This document shows positions 9,186 through 17,596 of a stretch of 64,000 nt of DNA, piece by piece. The number at the start of each line of letters is the position of its first letter. Position 1 is the first letter of the stretch. The notes below the pieces were generated by a model. It searched no databases, was not told where the DNA came from, and saw only the letters and a list, made by a program, of their open reading frames with translations. The stretch comes from Frondihabitans peucedani (GTDB taxonomy: Bacteria > Actinomycetota > Actinomycetes > Actinomycetales > Microbacteriaceae). The position numbers were made by a program, and so were the translations under genes. Location of the stretch: NCBI RefSeq assembly GCF_039537585.1, contig NZ_BAABAU010000003.1, forward strand, positions 62,001 to 126,000, in the 5' to 3' direction.

Positions 9186-9656
9186 ATGACCGAGAGCGCC
9201 GTGCTGACCCGATTCGTGACCGCCTCCGACGAGGACGCCTGGAAGGCCCTCTACTCCGGCTACCGCGAGTTCTACCGCCTGGAGCGCGACGACCGGGTGG
9301 TCGACCGGGTGTGGGGCTGGATCCTGCGCGGCGAGCACTCTCTTCGCGGCCTCGTGGCGACCGGCGACGACGACGTGCCGATCGCGCTGGCCGACATCCG
9401 GACGTTCGCCAGACCCTCGAGCGGCACGACGGGGCTCTACCTCGACGACCTGTTCACGTCGCCTGCTGCGCGGGGCCGGGGCGCAGGATCGGCGCTCCTC
9501 GCCCGGATCGCGGACCTCGCGGGCGACGAGGGGCTGAGCGTGGTGCGGTGGATCACCGACCGGGAGAACGCTCCGGCGCGGCGCCTGTACGACCGGCACG
9601 CGACAGCGACCCGGTGGGTCACCTACGACCTGCCGCCTTCTGCCCTCACGTCGTGA
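9186..9656 (+). CDS. GNAT-family N-acetyltransferase (156 aa)
   Basis: Small acetyl-CoA-dependent acetyltransferase. The acetyl-CoA pyrophosphate loop RGRGAGSAL is at about residues 96-104, preceded by the beta-4 block LYLDDLFTSPAA and followed by the late TDRENAPARRLYDR helix typical of GNAT. The -10-like TAGCGT (9174-9179) lies exactly 6 bases before the ATG and there is no Shine-Dalgarno, so the mRNA is probably leaderless. The last 11 bases overlap the convergent oxidoreductase gene. The acceptor is unknown. Confidence 0.9.
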   Translation: MTESAVLTRFVTASDEDAWKALYSGYREFYRLERDDRVVDRVWGWILRGEHSLRGLVATGDDDVPIALADIRTFARPSSGTTGLYLDDLFTSPAARGRGAGSALLARIADLAGDEGLSVVRWITDRENAPARRLYDRHATATRWVTYDLPPSALTS

Positions 9657-10704
9657 CGACGAGCTTCCCGGCGCCGCCGCCCGCGAGCATCACCCCGTGG
9701 GCCTCGGCGATCTCGTCGAGCGTGAAGACACGCTGGATCGGCACGACGGCGTCCCCCGCGGCCACCGCGTCGAGGAACTCCTGGAGCACCCCGGGCGGCA
9801 GATCGCTGGCGTCGCCCGAGTAGCCGGCGAGCCGCACGCCGCGCGGCAGGTAGTCGTTCGGGTAGAAGTCGGGCAGGATCCACTCGTTCGAGAGCATCCC
9901 CGTGAAGCAGACGGTGCCGTGGTAGCCGACCGCCCGGAGGGTGTCGCGGACGGCGGGGGCGCCGACGAGCTCGAGCGCGGAGCCGACTCCCTCAGGCAGG
10001 ATCGCGCGCACCTGCGCCGCGACATCGCCGTCGTCGACGAGCACGTGGTCGACGCCGATCGCCGTCAACTGGTCGGCCTTGTCGGGGTTCCGGGTGGTGG
10101 AGAAGACCGTCATGCCGCGCTGCTTGCCGAGGACGGCGGCCGCCATGCCGATCGACGAGGTGCCGCCGCGGATCAGGATCGACGAGCCGGGCTGAGCGTC
10201 CATGCCGACGGTGAGCGACCCGTAGGCGGTCTGCAGCATCTCGCCGACCGCCCCGAGGGTCGACCAGGGAAGGTCGCTGGTGAAGGGGACGACCTGCGCG
10301 ACCGGGACGCTGGTGTACTCGGCGTAGCCGCCGTCGAAGGTGCGGCCCATGCCGCCCATCATCGCCACGACCTGCTGGCCGACCTCGAACTCGCCGCCCG
10401 GGGCTGCGGCTACGACGCCGGTCGCCTCGATCCCGAGAACCCGCGGGAACGTGACGCCGTCAGCGAGGCCCATTCGAGTGTGGAGCTCAGACCGGTTGAG
10501 GCCGAAGGCCCTCACGCGGATCAGGACCCGTCCGGGCTCGGGAGTCGGGACAGGCAGGTCGCGGACGGCGAGGCCACCGGGCTCCTCCTCGGTGCCGGGA
10601 GCGTCGAGGACCACGGCGCGCATCGTGGCCGGGATCGGCTCGGTGCCGGCCGGGGGTGTCGGGGTCGCAGGTGTCGGGGTCGCGGGCGTCGGGGTCGCGT
10701 TCAC
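9646..10704 (-). CDS. Zinc-independent quinone oxidoreductase-type MDR protein (352 aa)
   Basis: NAD(P)H-dependent medium-chain reductase. The Rossmann segment GGTSSIGMAAAVLGKQRG is near residue 180. The catalytic-zinc motif GHE is replaced by GIEATGVV, which points to the quinone/enone reductase branch rather than an alcohol dehydrogenase. The GTG at 10704 is preceded by GAGAGGA and overlaps the stop of the MarR gene as GTGA, so the two are coupled. The first 20 residues are a low-complexity ATPTP repeat encoded by 15-base tandem repeats; the conserved fold begins at MRAVVLDAP (10623). MarR-linked reductases of this kind often respond to electrophiles or quinones; that link is inferred. Confidence 0.9.
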   Translation of the reverse strand: MNATPTPATPTPATPTPPAGTEPIPATMRAVVLDAPGTEEEPGGLAVRDLPVPTPEPGRVLIRVRAFGLNRSELHTRMGLADGVTFPRVLGIEATGVVAAAPGGEFEVGQQVVAMMGGMGRTFDGGYAEYTSVPVAQVVPFTSDLPWSTLGAVGEMLQTAYGSLTVGMDAQPGSSILIRGGTSSIGMAAAVLGKQRGMTVFSTTRNPDKADQLTAIGVDHVLVDDGDVAAQVRAILPEGVGSALELVGAPAVRDTLRAVGYHGTVCFTGMLSNEWILPDFYPNDYLPRGVRLAGYSGDASDLPPGVLQEFLDAVAAGDAVVPIQRVFTLDEIAEAHGVMLAGGGAGKLVVTT

Positions 10705-11171
10705 GGGGTGGTCCTCTCGGGGCGGGGGGCGGCCGTCTGGCCGGTGGTGGAATGAGAGCGGCGCAGGATCGAGAGGGTGTCGCCGAGGGCATCGAGCCGC
10801 CGGTCACCGAGCGGGCCCAGGAGTCTCGTCGACAGCTCGTCGCGGAGGGTGTCGGTGGCCGCCGCGAGGGCTCCCTCGCCGGCGGTGGTCAGCCCGATGA
10901 GCGACGAGCGGCGGTCCTCCGGGTTGGCGCGGCGGAGGCAGAGGCCGGAGGACTCGAGGCGGTCGACCAGCTTGCTGGCGCCTCCGACGGTGATCACGAG
11001 GTCGTCGGCGATGTCGCCCACGCGGCAGCCGCCTCGCTCGGCGATCACGCGGAGCGGCTCGAAGGTGGCCGCGCCGAAGCCGTGGTCACGGCGGAGGCGG
11101 GCGTCGACGGCGTTCCAGAGTTCGATCTGCGCGCGGACGAGGTCGGAGAAGACCTGCTCGAGGGGGCCCAT
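10701..11171 (-). CDS. MarR-family transcriptional regulator (156 aa)
   Basis: Winged-helix MarR-type regulator. The recognition region reads GCRVGDIADDLVITVGGASKLVDRLESSGL and the wing RRANPEDRRSSLIGLTTAGE, both typical of the family. The start at ATG 11171 gives a normal MarR length. An upstream in-frame extension is very arginine-rich and lies over the operator and the neighbouring gene, so it is rejected. The gene is first in an operon with the oxidoreductase at 9646 (4-base GTGA overlap). A palindromic operator candidate is 14 bases upstream, so autorepression is likely. Confidence 0.92.
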   Translation of the reverse strand: MGPLEQVFSDLVRAQIELWNAVDARLRRDHGFGAATFEPLRVIAERGGCRVGDIADDLVITVGGASKLVDRLESSGLCLRRANPEDRRSSLIGLTTAGEGALAAATDTLRDELSTRLLGPLGDRRLDALGDTLSILRRSHSTTGQTAAPRPERTTP

Positions 11172-11184
11172 GGCGCTCCAAGTG

Positions 11185-11213
11185 GATTCTGCGGATGTAT
11201 CTTCCGTGGAATC
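11185..11213. promoter_or_regulatory. Candidate MarR operator
   Basis: Inverted repeat: GATTCTGCGGAT at 11185-11196 and TTCCGTGGAATC at 11202-11213, with a 5-base spacer. The arms match at 10 of 12 positions (half-site GATTCYRCGGA). It lies 14 bases upstream of the MarR start and 78 bases before the divergent kinase gene, the normal place for an autoregulatory MarR site. Confidence 0.65.
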
Positions 11214-11290
11214 TACATGACTCGGGGCCCGAGCGCCAGCGCCGAGGCGGGCGGACGGACGGAGGGACGGCCGCCTGCGACGATGGACGC

Positions 11291-12124
11291 ATGCGCTACG
11301 TCGAGCCCGAACCCGATGCCCCCGAGGTCCCGCTGCTCGGCGGCGACGTGACGGAGGGGCTCGTCCGGAAGGGCGGTACCGTGCGGCGCCCGGCCGCACC
11401 GACGTCGGCGGCCGTCGCGCGCCTGCTCCGCGAGTTGGAGGCAGCCGGGTTCGACGGCGCCCCGCGCCACCTCGGGACCGACGACGCGGGCCGGGAGGTC
11501 CTCACCTTCGTCGAGGGCGATGCGGCTGTGCGGCCGTGGCCCGAGTGGATCGGCGAGCCGGAGCGGGCGGGGAGCGTCGCACGGCTGGTGCGGCGGTACG
11601 ACGACGCGGCCGAGCGCCTCGGCGTGCCGGAGTGGTCTCGGGAGCTGGGGATGCCCGATCCTGCGGGGTCTCCCCCGACGCTCGCGGGCCCACCGACACT
11701 CATCGGGCACCTCGACGTGACGCCCGAGAACGTGGTGTTCCGCGACGGAGCCGCCGTGTCACTGATCGACTTCGACCTCGCACGGCCCGCGACGCGCGTG
11801 GAGGAGCTGGCGAACGTGCTGCTCTGGTGGGCGCCGTGGATGCCGGCCGAGGACCGCGAGGAGGCGCTCCGCGACGCCGACCCGTTCGAGCGGGGACGCC
11901 TGATCGTCGACGAGTACGGGATGAGCGCTGCCGGGCGAGCGCAGCTGGTGCGCGTCTCGCAGAGCATCGCGGTGCGCTCGTGGCACTCGATGCGGCACCG
12001 GGCCGAGACCCTCGGCGGGGGCTGGGCGCGAATGTGGCAGGAGGGGGTCGGCGACAGGATCGTGCGGCGTCAGGAGTGGCTCGAGAGTCAGGCCGACGCC
12101 CTCGAGGCGGCCGTCCGGTTCTGA
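11291..12124 (+). CDS. APH-family phosphotransferase (277 aa)
   Basis: Kinase-like protein of the aminoglycoside phosphotransferase/choline kinase superfamily. The Brenner-type catalytic block HLDVTPENVVF is near residues 138-148 and the metal-binding DFD (LIDFDLA) near 160. A glycine-poor nucleotide loop and the KGG of LVRKGGTVRRP fit the N-lobe. I start at ATG 11291, where clear homology-like sequence begins; GACGAT 6 bases upstream is a weak -10. The last 37 bases overlap the convergent permease gene. The substrate could be a sugar, amino alcohol or antibiotic; the sequence does not decide. Confidence 0.85.
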   Translation: MRYVEPEPDAPEVPLLGGDVTEGLVRKGGTVRRPAAPTSAAVARLLRELEAAGFDGAPRHLGTDDAGREVLTFVEGDAAVRPWPEWIGEPERAGSVARLVRRYDDAAERLGVPEWSRELGMPDPAGSPPTLAGPPTLIGHLDVTPENVVFRDGAAVSLIDFDLARPATRVEELANVLLWWAPWMPAEDREEALRDADPFERGRLIVDEYGMSAAGRAQLVRVSQSIAVRSWHSMRHRAETLGGGWARMWQEGVGDRIVRRQEWLESQADALEAAVRF

Positions 12125-14913
12125 CGTCGGCCGCCCGGGCGACTCAGGCGGCCGCGGAGTCCGCCGCCGGTGCGGCCGGAGCCGCCGGTGCGGCCAGAGC
12201 CGCCGGTCAGCCAGGCGACAGCAGCGATGACCAGCGGCATGACGACGGCCGTCAGCCCCAGCTGGAGCCAGGGCGGGTCGAAGGGCACGACGCCGCGGGT
12301 GCTCCCGACCGGCCGGATGCCGAGCGCGAAGGCCGGGACGAGACCGAGGCCGACACCGATGAGCGCGCCGAGCCCGACGAGGAGGACGGCCTGCCAGAAT
12401 CCGTACGCGCGTTGCAGCCGGGGAGGCGCTCCGATCGAGTCGAGCACCTCGCGGTCGCGCCGTGCGTCGGCCCGGGCCAGGGCGAGGGCGACTCCGGACG
12501 CTGCGATGGCGATCAGCGTCGTCAGCAGGAGGAGCGTCCAGGAGGTCGTCTGGGCGAAGTCGTCGGGCCCCGTCTCGATCTGGACGTTCAGCGAGTCGTC
12601 GATGACGGAGAGCCTCGCGGCGGCGGCCTCCCGCTCGGCGCTCGTCGGCGGACCGTCGAGGGTCGCCAGCACCATCGACGGCGCCGGATGCAGGCCGAGC
12701 CGAGCCGCGGTCGACGGCAGGAGGAAGAGCCCGAAGGACATGTCGTGGGGCGGGCGCTGCACCGTCGCGGGGACGGAGACGGATCTCGTCGCAGGGCCGG
12801 CCGATCCGTCGGCGGCGGGCTTCGCCGGGACCGTGTCGAGCGTCACATGCCCCTTCGCGACGTACTGCGGGTAGAGCGAAACGACGCCGCCCGCGCGGAG
12901 CGTCGCCTCGGACTCCGGAGAGACGCTCTCGCCCAGGATCGCGCGGAGGTCGCTCTCCGAGCCGACGAGGACGTGGTCTCCGCTCCCCGTCGAGTCGAGG
13001 TAGATCGGGCGCTGCGTGTTTGGCTCGGCAGGCAGCCGAGGCACGACGTAGCTCGACACCGCCTCGTCGCCCAGCTCGCCGAAGTCGGGCAGGCCGGAGA
13101 GGACGCGGGCGCGGGACCCCGGGAAGGCCTGCTCGAGGGCGGTCGGGATCGAGCCGGCCGTCCGGCGGACGGCCACGGGGCTCTGCGAGCCCGAGGTCGC
13201 GTTGTCGTAGGTGTAGAGGCCGACCGCGGCGGTGTCGAGCGGCGAGTTCCACTGGTGATCGCGGATCGTGAGCGCCTGGCCGCCGGAGACGAGGCACATG
13301 ACGAACGCGGAGACGAACACCGTGCTCATGATCGCGGCGAGCGCCGGGACGCTCCGGGACGGGTTGCGGGAGGCGTCGCGCGTGCCGAGCCGGGCCGCGC
13401 TGCCCAGCGTCGACAGGATCGACGTCGCCCAGCGGAGGAGCCGCGGCGCGAGGAGGACCGCGCCGACCTGCATGAGGACTGGGCCCGCGACGAGGAGCGC
13501 GACGCCTCCGGAGAAGGCGTGCTGGTTGACCTGATCGCCCTGCTGGCTCGCGATGACGACGAGCCCGCCCATGAGAGCGACGATCGAGCCGCCGACGGCG
13601 ATGAAGAACCCGACGATCGGCCTCTTGAGGGTCGCCCGGGGCGGACGGAGGGCGCCTCGGAGTGCCGCGACGACGTCGACCCGCGAGGCCGCGCGGGCGG
13701 GCACGGCCGCCGCGATCCAGCCCGAGACGGTCGCCCCGAGCACGATGAGAGCGAGGACGGGCAGGTCGACGTGGAAGCCGGGGTACTGCGAAGCGACGCC
13801 GTCGGCCAGGATCGGGAGCGCCACCCGGGCGGCGAGGACGCCGATCCCCGTGCCGACGAGCCCACCGACGAAGCCGAGCAGGATGCCCTCGAACGACATC
13901 ACCGCGAAGATCGTGCGCCGCTCCGCTCCCACGCTGGAGAGGATGGCGAGCTCGCGCTGCCGGCGCTTGGCCCCGACGGCGAAGGCGGCGCCGGCGAGGA
14001 GGCAGACCTCGAACATGCCGAAGGCGCCGACCAGTGCCACCGCGAGGACTCCGAAGAGATTGCCTTGCTCGATGCCGTCGGTGCGGGGTGCCACCCGCTC
14101 GGAGGGCGGATCGAGCAGCACGCTCCGCGACAGGACGGTGACGCCCTGCGCGTTGAGCCGCCGGACCTCGCTCCACGGCACCGACCGGTCGGTGGCGTAG
14201 AAGGTCGTCTCGGTCAGAGCACTCCGAGCCGTCGCGTCGTCGAAGGCGCCGTCGTCGCCGAAGACGACGACTGTCGCGGTCGCCGCGTCGACGTCGCTGA
14301 GGGTGCCGACGACGCGCAGGTCGCGCGGCTCGGGCTTCGTCAGACGGATCGTGCCGCCGAGGGGGATGCCGAAGTGGGCGAGGCCCGCGGGCGTGACCAT
14401 CACCTCGCCCGGGGACGTCGGCCGCCGACCGTCGACGAGGTCGAACCTCCCGGCGAAGGCGGGATCGAAGGCCTGCCCCTCGACGGCCTGGAACGAGCCC
14501 AGGCCGTCGGGCGTCCGGGCCACGACGCTGGCGGGACGGAGCGTCAGGAGGTGCGTCCCCGACGGGAACAGCGAGGCCGGGTCGCGGAGCGAGCCGGTGA
14601 CCGGATCGGTCGCGCCACTCGAGTACATGGTCGGATTCAGGGGATCCTGCGTGAGCGTGGCGTCGGGCGCGGAGACGACGGTGAGAGCCGCCTCGGTCTG
14701 CCCGAGCGCGATGCGCGCCTGCTCGCTCGACGTGGCCGTGCGGCTCGCCTCGACGGTGTCGATGCCGCTCACCCCGATGATCGGCACCGCGATCAGCGCG
14801 GCCACCAGGATGCTCCGGCCCGGCCACTGCAGGAGCATCCTCCGGGACATCCGGAAGCCGAGTCGGACCACCCCGCGACTCGACTCCGGAAGCCCTCCCC
14901 CCGCGGCCCTCAC
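12088..14913 (-). CDS. FtsX/MacB-like ABC transporter permease with two FtsX domains (941 aa)
   Basis: Large ABC permease. The first helix is near the N-terminus (GRSILVAALIAVPIIGVSG) and is followed by a large extracytoplasmic domain. A first FtsX helix bundle lies near residues 280-420, a second extracytoplasmic domain follows, and a second bundle lies near the C-terminus (WTLLLLTTLIAIAASGVALAL onward). The GTG at 14913 overlaps the ATPase stop as GTGA. The family moves lipids or peptides, or drives wall enzymes mechanically, rather than importing solutes. With the PadR regulator and ATPase it forms a three-gene operon resembling antimicrobial-peptide response exporters. The very end overlaps the convergent kinase gene. 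Confidence 0.9.
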   Translation of the reverse strand: MRAAGGGLPESSRGVVRLGFRMSRRMLLQWPGRSILVAALIAVPIIGVSGIDTVEASRTATSSEQARIALGQTEAALTVVSAPDATLTQDPLNPTMYSSGATDPVTGSLRDPASLFPSGTHLLTLRPASVVARTPDGLGSFQAVEGQAFDPAFAGRFDLVDGRRPTSPGEVMVTPAGLAHFGIPLGGTIRLTKPEPRDLRVVGTLSDVDAATATVVVFGDDGAFDDATARSALTETTFYATDRSVPWSEVRRLNAQGVTVLSRSVLLDPPSERVAPRTDGIEQGNLFGVLAVALVGAFGMFEVCLLAGAAFAVGAKRRQRELAILSSVGAERRTIFAVMSFEGILLGFVGGLVGTGIGVLAARVALPILADGVASQYPGFHVDLPVLALIVLGATVSGWIAAAVPARAASRVDVVAALRGALRPPRATLKRPIVGFFIAVGGSIVALMGGLVVIASQQGDQVNQHAFSGGVALLVAGPVLMQVGAVLLAPRLLRWATSILSTLGSAARLGTRDASRNPSRSVPALAAIMSTVFVSAFVMCLVSGGQALTIRDHQWNSPLDTAAVGLYTYDNATSGSQSPVAVRRTAGSIPTALEQAFPGSRARVLSGLPDFGELGDEAVSSYVVPRLPAEPNTQRPIYLDSTGSGDHVLVGSESDLRAILGESVSPESEATLRAGGVVSLYPQYVAKGHVTLDTVPAKPAADGSAGPATRSVSVPATVQRPPHDMSFGLFLLPSTAARLGLHPAPSMVLATLDGPPTSAEREAAAARLSVIDDSLNVQIETGPDDFAQTTSWTLLLLTTLIAIAASGVALALARADARRDREVLDSIGAPPRLQRAYGFWQAVLLVGLGALIGVGLGLVPAFALGIRPVGSTRGVVPFDPPWLQLGLTAVVMPLVIAAVAWLTGGSGRTGGSGRTGGGLRGRLSRPGGRRQNRTAASRASA

Positions 14914-15635
14914 CGATCCGCTCCCTCGAAGAGCGTCGCGATCGGTGCGGGCTCGGACTGGTCGACGATGCGGCCGTCGCGCAGGAACACGATCCGGTCG
15001 GCCCAGGCGGCGTGCCTGGCATCGTGGGTGACCAGGATGCCGCCTGCTCCCGCGTCGACCCGGCCCCGGAGCATCCTGAGCACGATCTCGCCCGTGCTCG
15101 AGTCGAGCGCGCCGGTCGGCTCGTCGGCCAGGATCAGCGACCGGCCGCCGACGACGGCGCGAGCGATGGCCACCCGCTGCTGCTGACCGCCCGACAGGTC
15201 GGCCGGATACCGGTCGCCCTTGCCCTGGAGCTCGACCACGGCGAGCGCGTCGAGCGCCGGACGCCGGGCGCGCCTGGACGGGAAGCCGTCGAGCTCGAGC
15301 GGGAGGGAGACGTTCTCGAGCGCGGTCAGGGACGGGATCAGGTTGAAGTCCTGGAAGACGAAGCCCAGGCTGCGCCTGCGGAGGGTCGCCACCTGCCGCG
15401 GTGAGAGCTGGCTGAGCCAGTGCCCCTCGACGACGACCTCGCCGCTGGTCGGCTGCCGGAGCCCGCCCGCGACGGTCAGGAGGGTCGACTTGCCCGAGCC
15501 GGAGGCGCCCATGACAGCCACCAGCTCGCCTCGCGAGACGGTGAGGTCGACGCCCGAGAGTGCTGTGACGCTCGTCTCGCCCCGGCCGTACTGCACCGAG
15601 ACGCCGTCGAGACGCAGGAGCTCGTCGCCGTTCAC
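14910..15635 (-). CDS. ABC transporter ATP-binding protein, MacB/LolD type (241 aa)
   Basis: ATPase of the FtsX-type export family. Walker A GASGSGKST is at residues 43-51, the Q-loop FVFQDFNLIPSLTALENVSLP has the wording typical of LolD/MacB ATPases, the signature LSGGQQQRVAIARA is near 145, and Walker B LILADEPTGALDS near 163. The H-loop THDARHA follows. It starts at GTG 15635, which overlaps the PadR stop as GTGA, and its own stop overlaps the permease start in the same way. The three genes are therefore translationally coupled. Confidence 0.95.
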   Translation of the reverse strand: MNGDELLRLDGVSVQYGRGETSVTALSGVDLTVSRGELVAVMGASGSGKSTLLTVAGGLRQPTSGEVVVEGHWLSQLSPRQVATLRRRSLGFVFQDFNLIPSLTALENVSLPLELDGFPSRRARRPALDALAVVELQGKGDRYPADLSGGQQQRVAIARAVVGGRSLILADEPTGALDSSTGEIVLRMLRGRVDAGAGGILVTHDARHAAWADRIVFLRDGRIVDQSEPAPIATLFEGADR

Positions 15636-16246
15636 GCCGGCCCCCCGCCCCGGACACGCGCGGGCCTCCCCCGGCGCACCGGGGTGTCGTCGATCGGCAG
15701 CGGTTCGGCGAGGCCCTCCGCCGCGGCGCGCACGAGGCGCGTCTCGGAGTGGTCGAGCCAGCGGATCTCGGCCTCCGCCTGGAACAGCATGCTGTCGACC
15801 ACGAGCTGCCAGGCGAGATCGTCGGACGTGAGCGGTTCGCCGCCCGCGTTCTTGGTGCGGGTGAGCTCCTGCAGGGTGCGGAAGGTCGACGCCCGCTGCG
15901 CCTGGATGATGGCGACGATGTCGACGCCTGGCAGAGTCACGGCGATCGCGAGCTTCATCGCGAGCTCGTCGCGGTTCGCTGCGGCGGAGCGGACGACGGG
16001 GGCGGTGAGCCACTGCCGCACCTCGGCGCTGCCCGCCTCGGTGATCGTGTAGTAGATCTGGTCGCCCTCGGACGACTCGTCGCGGGCGACGAGGCCGTCT
16101 CGCACCAGCCGGTCGAGCGTCGAGTAGATCTGGCCGATGTTGAGGGGCCAGGTGGAGCCGGTGCGCCGCTCGAACTCGGTGCGCAGCTGATAGCCGTAGC
16201 ACGCTCCCTGGTCGAGGATCGCGAGGAAGCTCTGGCGGATGGACAC
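15632..16246 (-). CDS. PadR-family transcriptional regulator (204 aa)
   Basis: PadR regulator with the N-terminal winged helix (SFLAILDQGACYGYQLRTEF, then IGQIYSTLDRLVRDGLV) and a C-terminal helical dimerisation domain (WLDHSETRLVRAAAEG). PadR proteins commonly repress the exporter operon they head, releasing DNA on binding phenolic or peptide ligands. The GTGA overlap with the ATPase and the twin palindromes at 16280-16302 support autoregulation of the whole operon. The start is ATG 16246 with a G-rich ribosome site. Confidence 0.93.
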   Translation of the reverse strand: MSIRQSFLAILDQGACYGYQLRTEFERRTGSTWPLNIGQIYSTLDRLVRDGLVARDESSEGDQIYYTITEAGSAEVRQWLTAPVVRSAAANRDELAMKLAIAVTLPGVDIVAIIQAQRASTFRTLQELTRTKNAGGEPLTSDDLAWQLVVDSMLFQAEAEIRWLDHSETRLVRAAAEGLAEPLPIDDTPVRRGRPARVRGGGPA

Positions 16247-16279
16247 GGACGGTACCCCCTGATCGTCGTGGGTAGTGCT

Positions 16280-16302
16280 TACTCAGTATTGCATACCCGG
16301 TA
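16280..16302. promoter_or_regulatory. Candidate PadR operator: two 9-base palindromes
   Basis: TACTCAGTA (16280-16288) and TACCCGGTA (16294-16302) share the pattern TACYSRGTA, and their centres are 14 bases apart. They are 34-56 bases upstream of the PadR ATG. The surrounding 38 bases also form a looser inverted repeat (GGGTAGTGCT facing GGTACTGCCC). Twin sites this close suggest binding by a dimer of dimers. Confidence 0.6.
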
Positions 16303-16597
16303 CTGCCCGAACAGATCGTTCTGCCAGGAGTTTGGCCGTGCCTGTCCAGAAACGGCAGCCATACTCGCTGCTTCGCCTGCTGCGCGGCCTCCGGGTCCGG
16401 CGGGCAGGGGCCGAGACAGCGCCCCACCGATAAGCCACCGGCCCATCACCCGCCCGTCTCGCGACCGGATCCGTCTCTTCCGGATCGCACGGGCACGGTC
16501 CGGCGCGCCCGCCGCGAGACCGCAGCGCGCGTGCCCGGACTCGACGTCGCCCTGCCTTCGTCGAGGTGCCTGGACCCCGGTCGACCCTTTGGACAGA

Positions 16598-17596
16598 ATG
16601 CGCTTCCGCCCCTCCTCCACGCCCTCCGACAGATCCAAGCCCTCCGACAGATCCACGCCCTCCGCCACATCCACGCCCTCCGCCAGCCCCGCCACGACGG
16701 CCGACACTGCCGCCACGCCGCCCGAGGCGTTCACCCGCCGCGACCTCGCGGCCCGCAGGCGCCGCTCGCGCCGCGCCCGCATCATCGGCGTCACCGGCAT
16801 GGCGGCCACGGCCGCCGTCGCCTGCACCGGCTTCGTCGGCGCCACCCTCTCCGGCGGCTCCGCCCTCGCCCTCCCGACTCCGACCGCCACGGCGAGCCAC
16901 GACGTCACCGTGACGGAGGTGGGCGGCGACCGCCTCTCGATCCACGCGGGCTCTGCGATCCCCCGCGAGACCGCCGACACCGTCGCCCGGCTCGCCCTCG
17001 CCTCCGGCAGGCAGATCGCCGAGGAGGCGCAGGGCAAGGTCGCAACCGGCGCACTGACGACGTCGCTCGCCTCGCTGAAGGACTACCGGGAGATGAACGC
17101 CGACACGGTCCTCGCCCGGGTAGCCACGACGCAGGATGCCGCGGAGTCGGTCGGCGCCGCGTCCATCGCGGCCGACCAGCGGGCAGCGGCAGCCCTCCAG
17201 GCGGCCGCTGCGAAGGCCGCCGCAGAGAAGGCGGCAGCCCAGGCCGCGGCCCGGGCTGCGGCCGACGCCGCTCGGCAGGCCGCCGCGAACACCCCGGCGG
17301 GCGCGAAGGCGACCGCCCAGGCCCTGATGGCCTCCGAGTACGGCTGGGGCTCCGACCAGTACTCCTGCCTCGTCTCGCTCTGGACCAAGGAGTCCGGCTG
17401 GAACTACAAGGCGTACAACCCCTCCGGCGCGACCGGGATCCCGCAGGCCCTCCCCGGCAGCAAGATGGCGACCGTCGCGTCCGACTGGTCGACCAACGCC
17501 ACGACGCAGGTGATCTGGGGCCTCCGCTACATCTCCGGCTCCTACGGCACCCCGTGCGCCGCGTGGGGTCACTCGCAGGCGGTCAACTGGTACTGA
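16598..17596 (+). CDS. Anchored or secreted transglycosylase-like protein of the aggregation-promoting-factor type (332 aa)
   Basis: Cell-wall protein with four parts: a serine/proline repeat-rich N-terminus (about residues 5-30), a basic stretch and one hydrophobic helix (ARIIGVTGMAATAAVACTGF, about residues 62-82), an alanine-rich coiled-coil segment (about 205-240), and a C-terminal lysozyme-like domain. The latter has the block SLWTKESGWNYKAYNPSGA with a likely catalytic glutamate, then GIPQALPGSKMA and the closing WGHSQAVNWY, as in aggregation-promoting factors and related muralytic enzymes. The start at ATG 16598 is the best available; no strong ribosome site is seen. The 295 bases between 16303 and this start hold nothing recognisable. 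The last 14 bases overlap the convergent lipid kinase gene. Confidence 0.82.
   Translation: MRFRPSSTPSDRSKPSDRSTPSATSTPSASPATTADTAATPPEAFTRRDLAARRRRSRRARIIGVTGMAATAAVACTGFVGATLSGGSALALPTPTATASHDVTVTEVGGDRLSIHAGSAIPRETADTVARLALASGRQIAEEAQGKVATGALTTSLASLKDYREMNADTVLARVATTQDAAESVGAASIAADQRAAAALQAAAAKAAAEKAAAQAAARAAADAARQAAANTPAGAKATAQALMASEYGWGSDQYSCLVSLWTKESGWNYKAYNPSGATGIPQALPGSKMATVASDWSTNATTQVIWGLRYISGSYGTPCAAWGHSQAVNWY

Noticed and set aside
11536-15186. Very long plus-strand reading frame opposite the ABC permease
   Set aside because: It is an antisense shadow caused by high GC. The minus strand encodes clear permease, ATPase and PadR motifs, and the plus-strand translation is low-complexity Arg/Gly/Asp with no domain.
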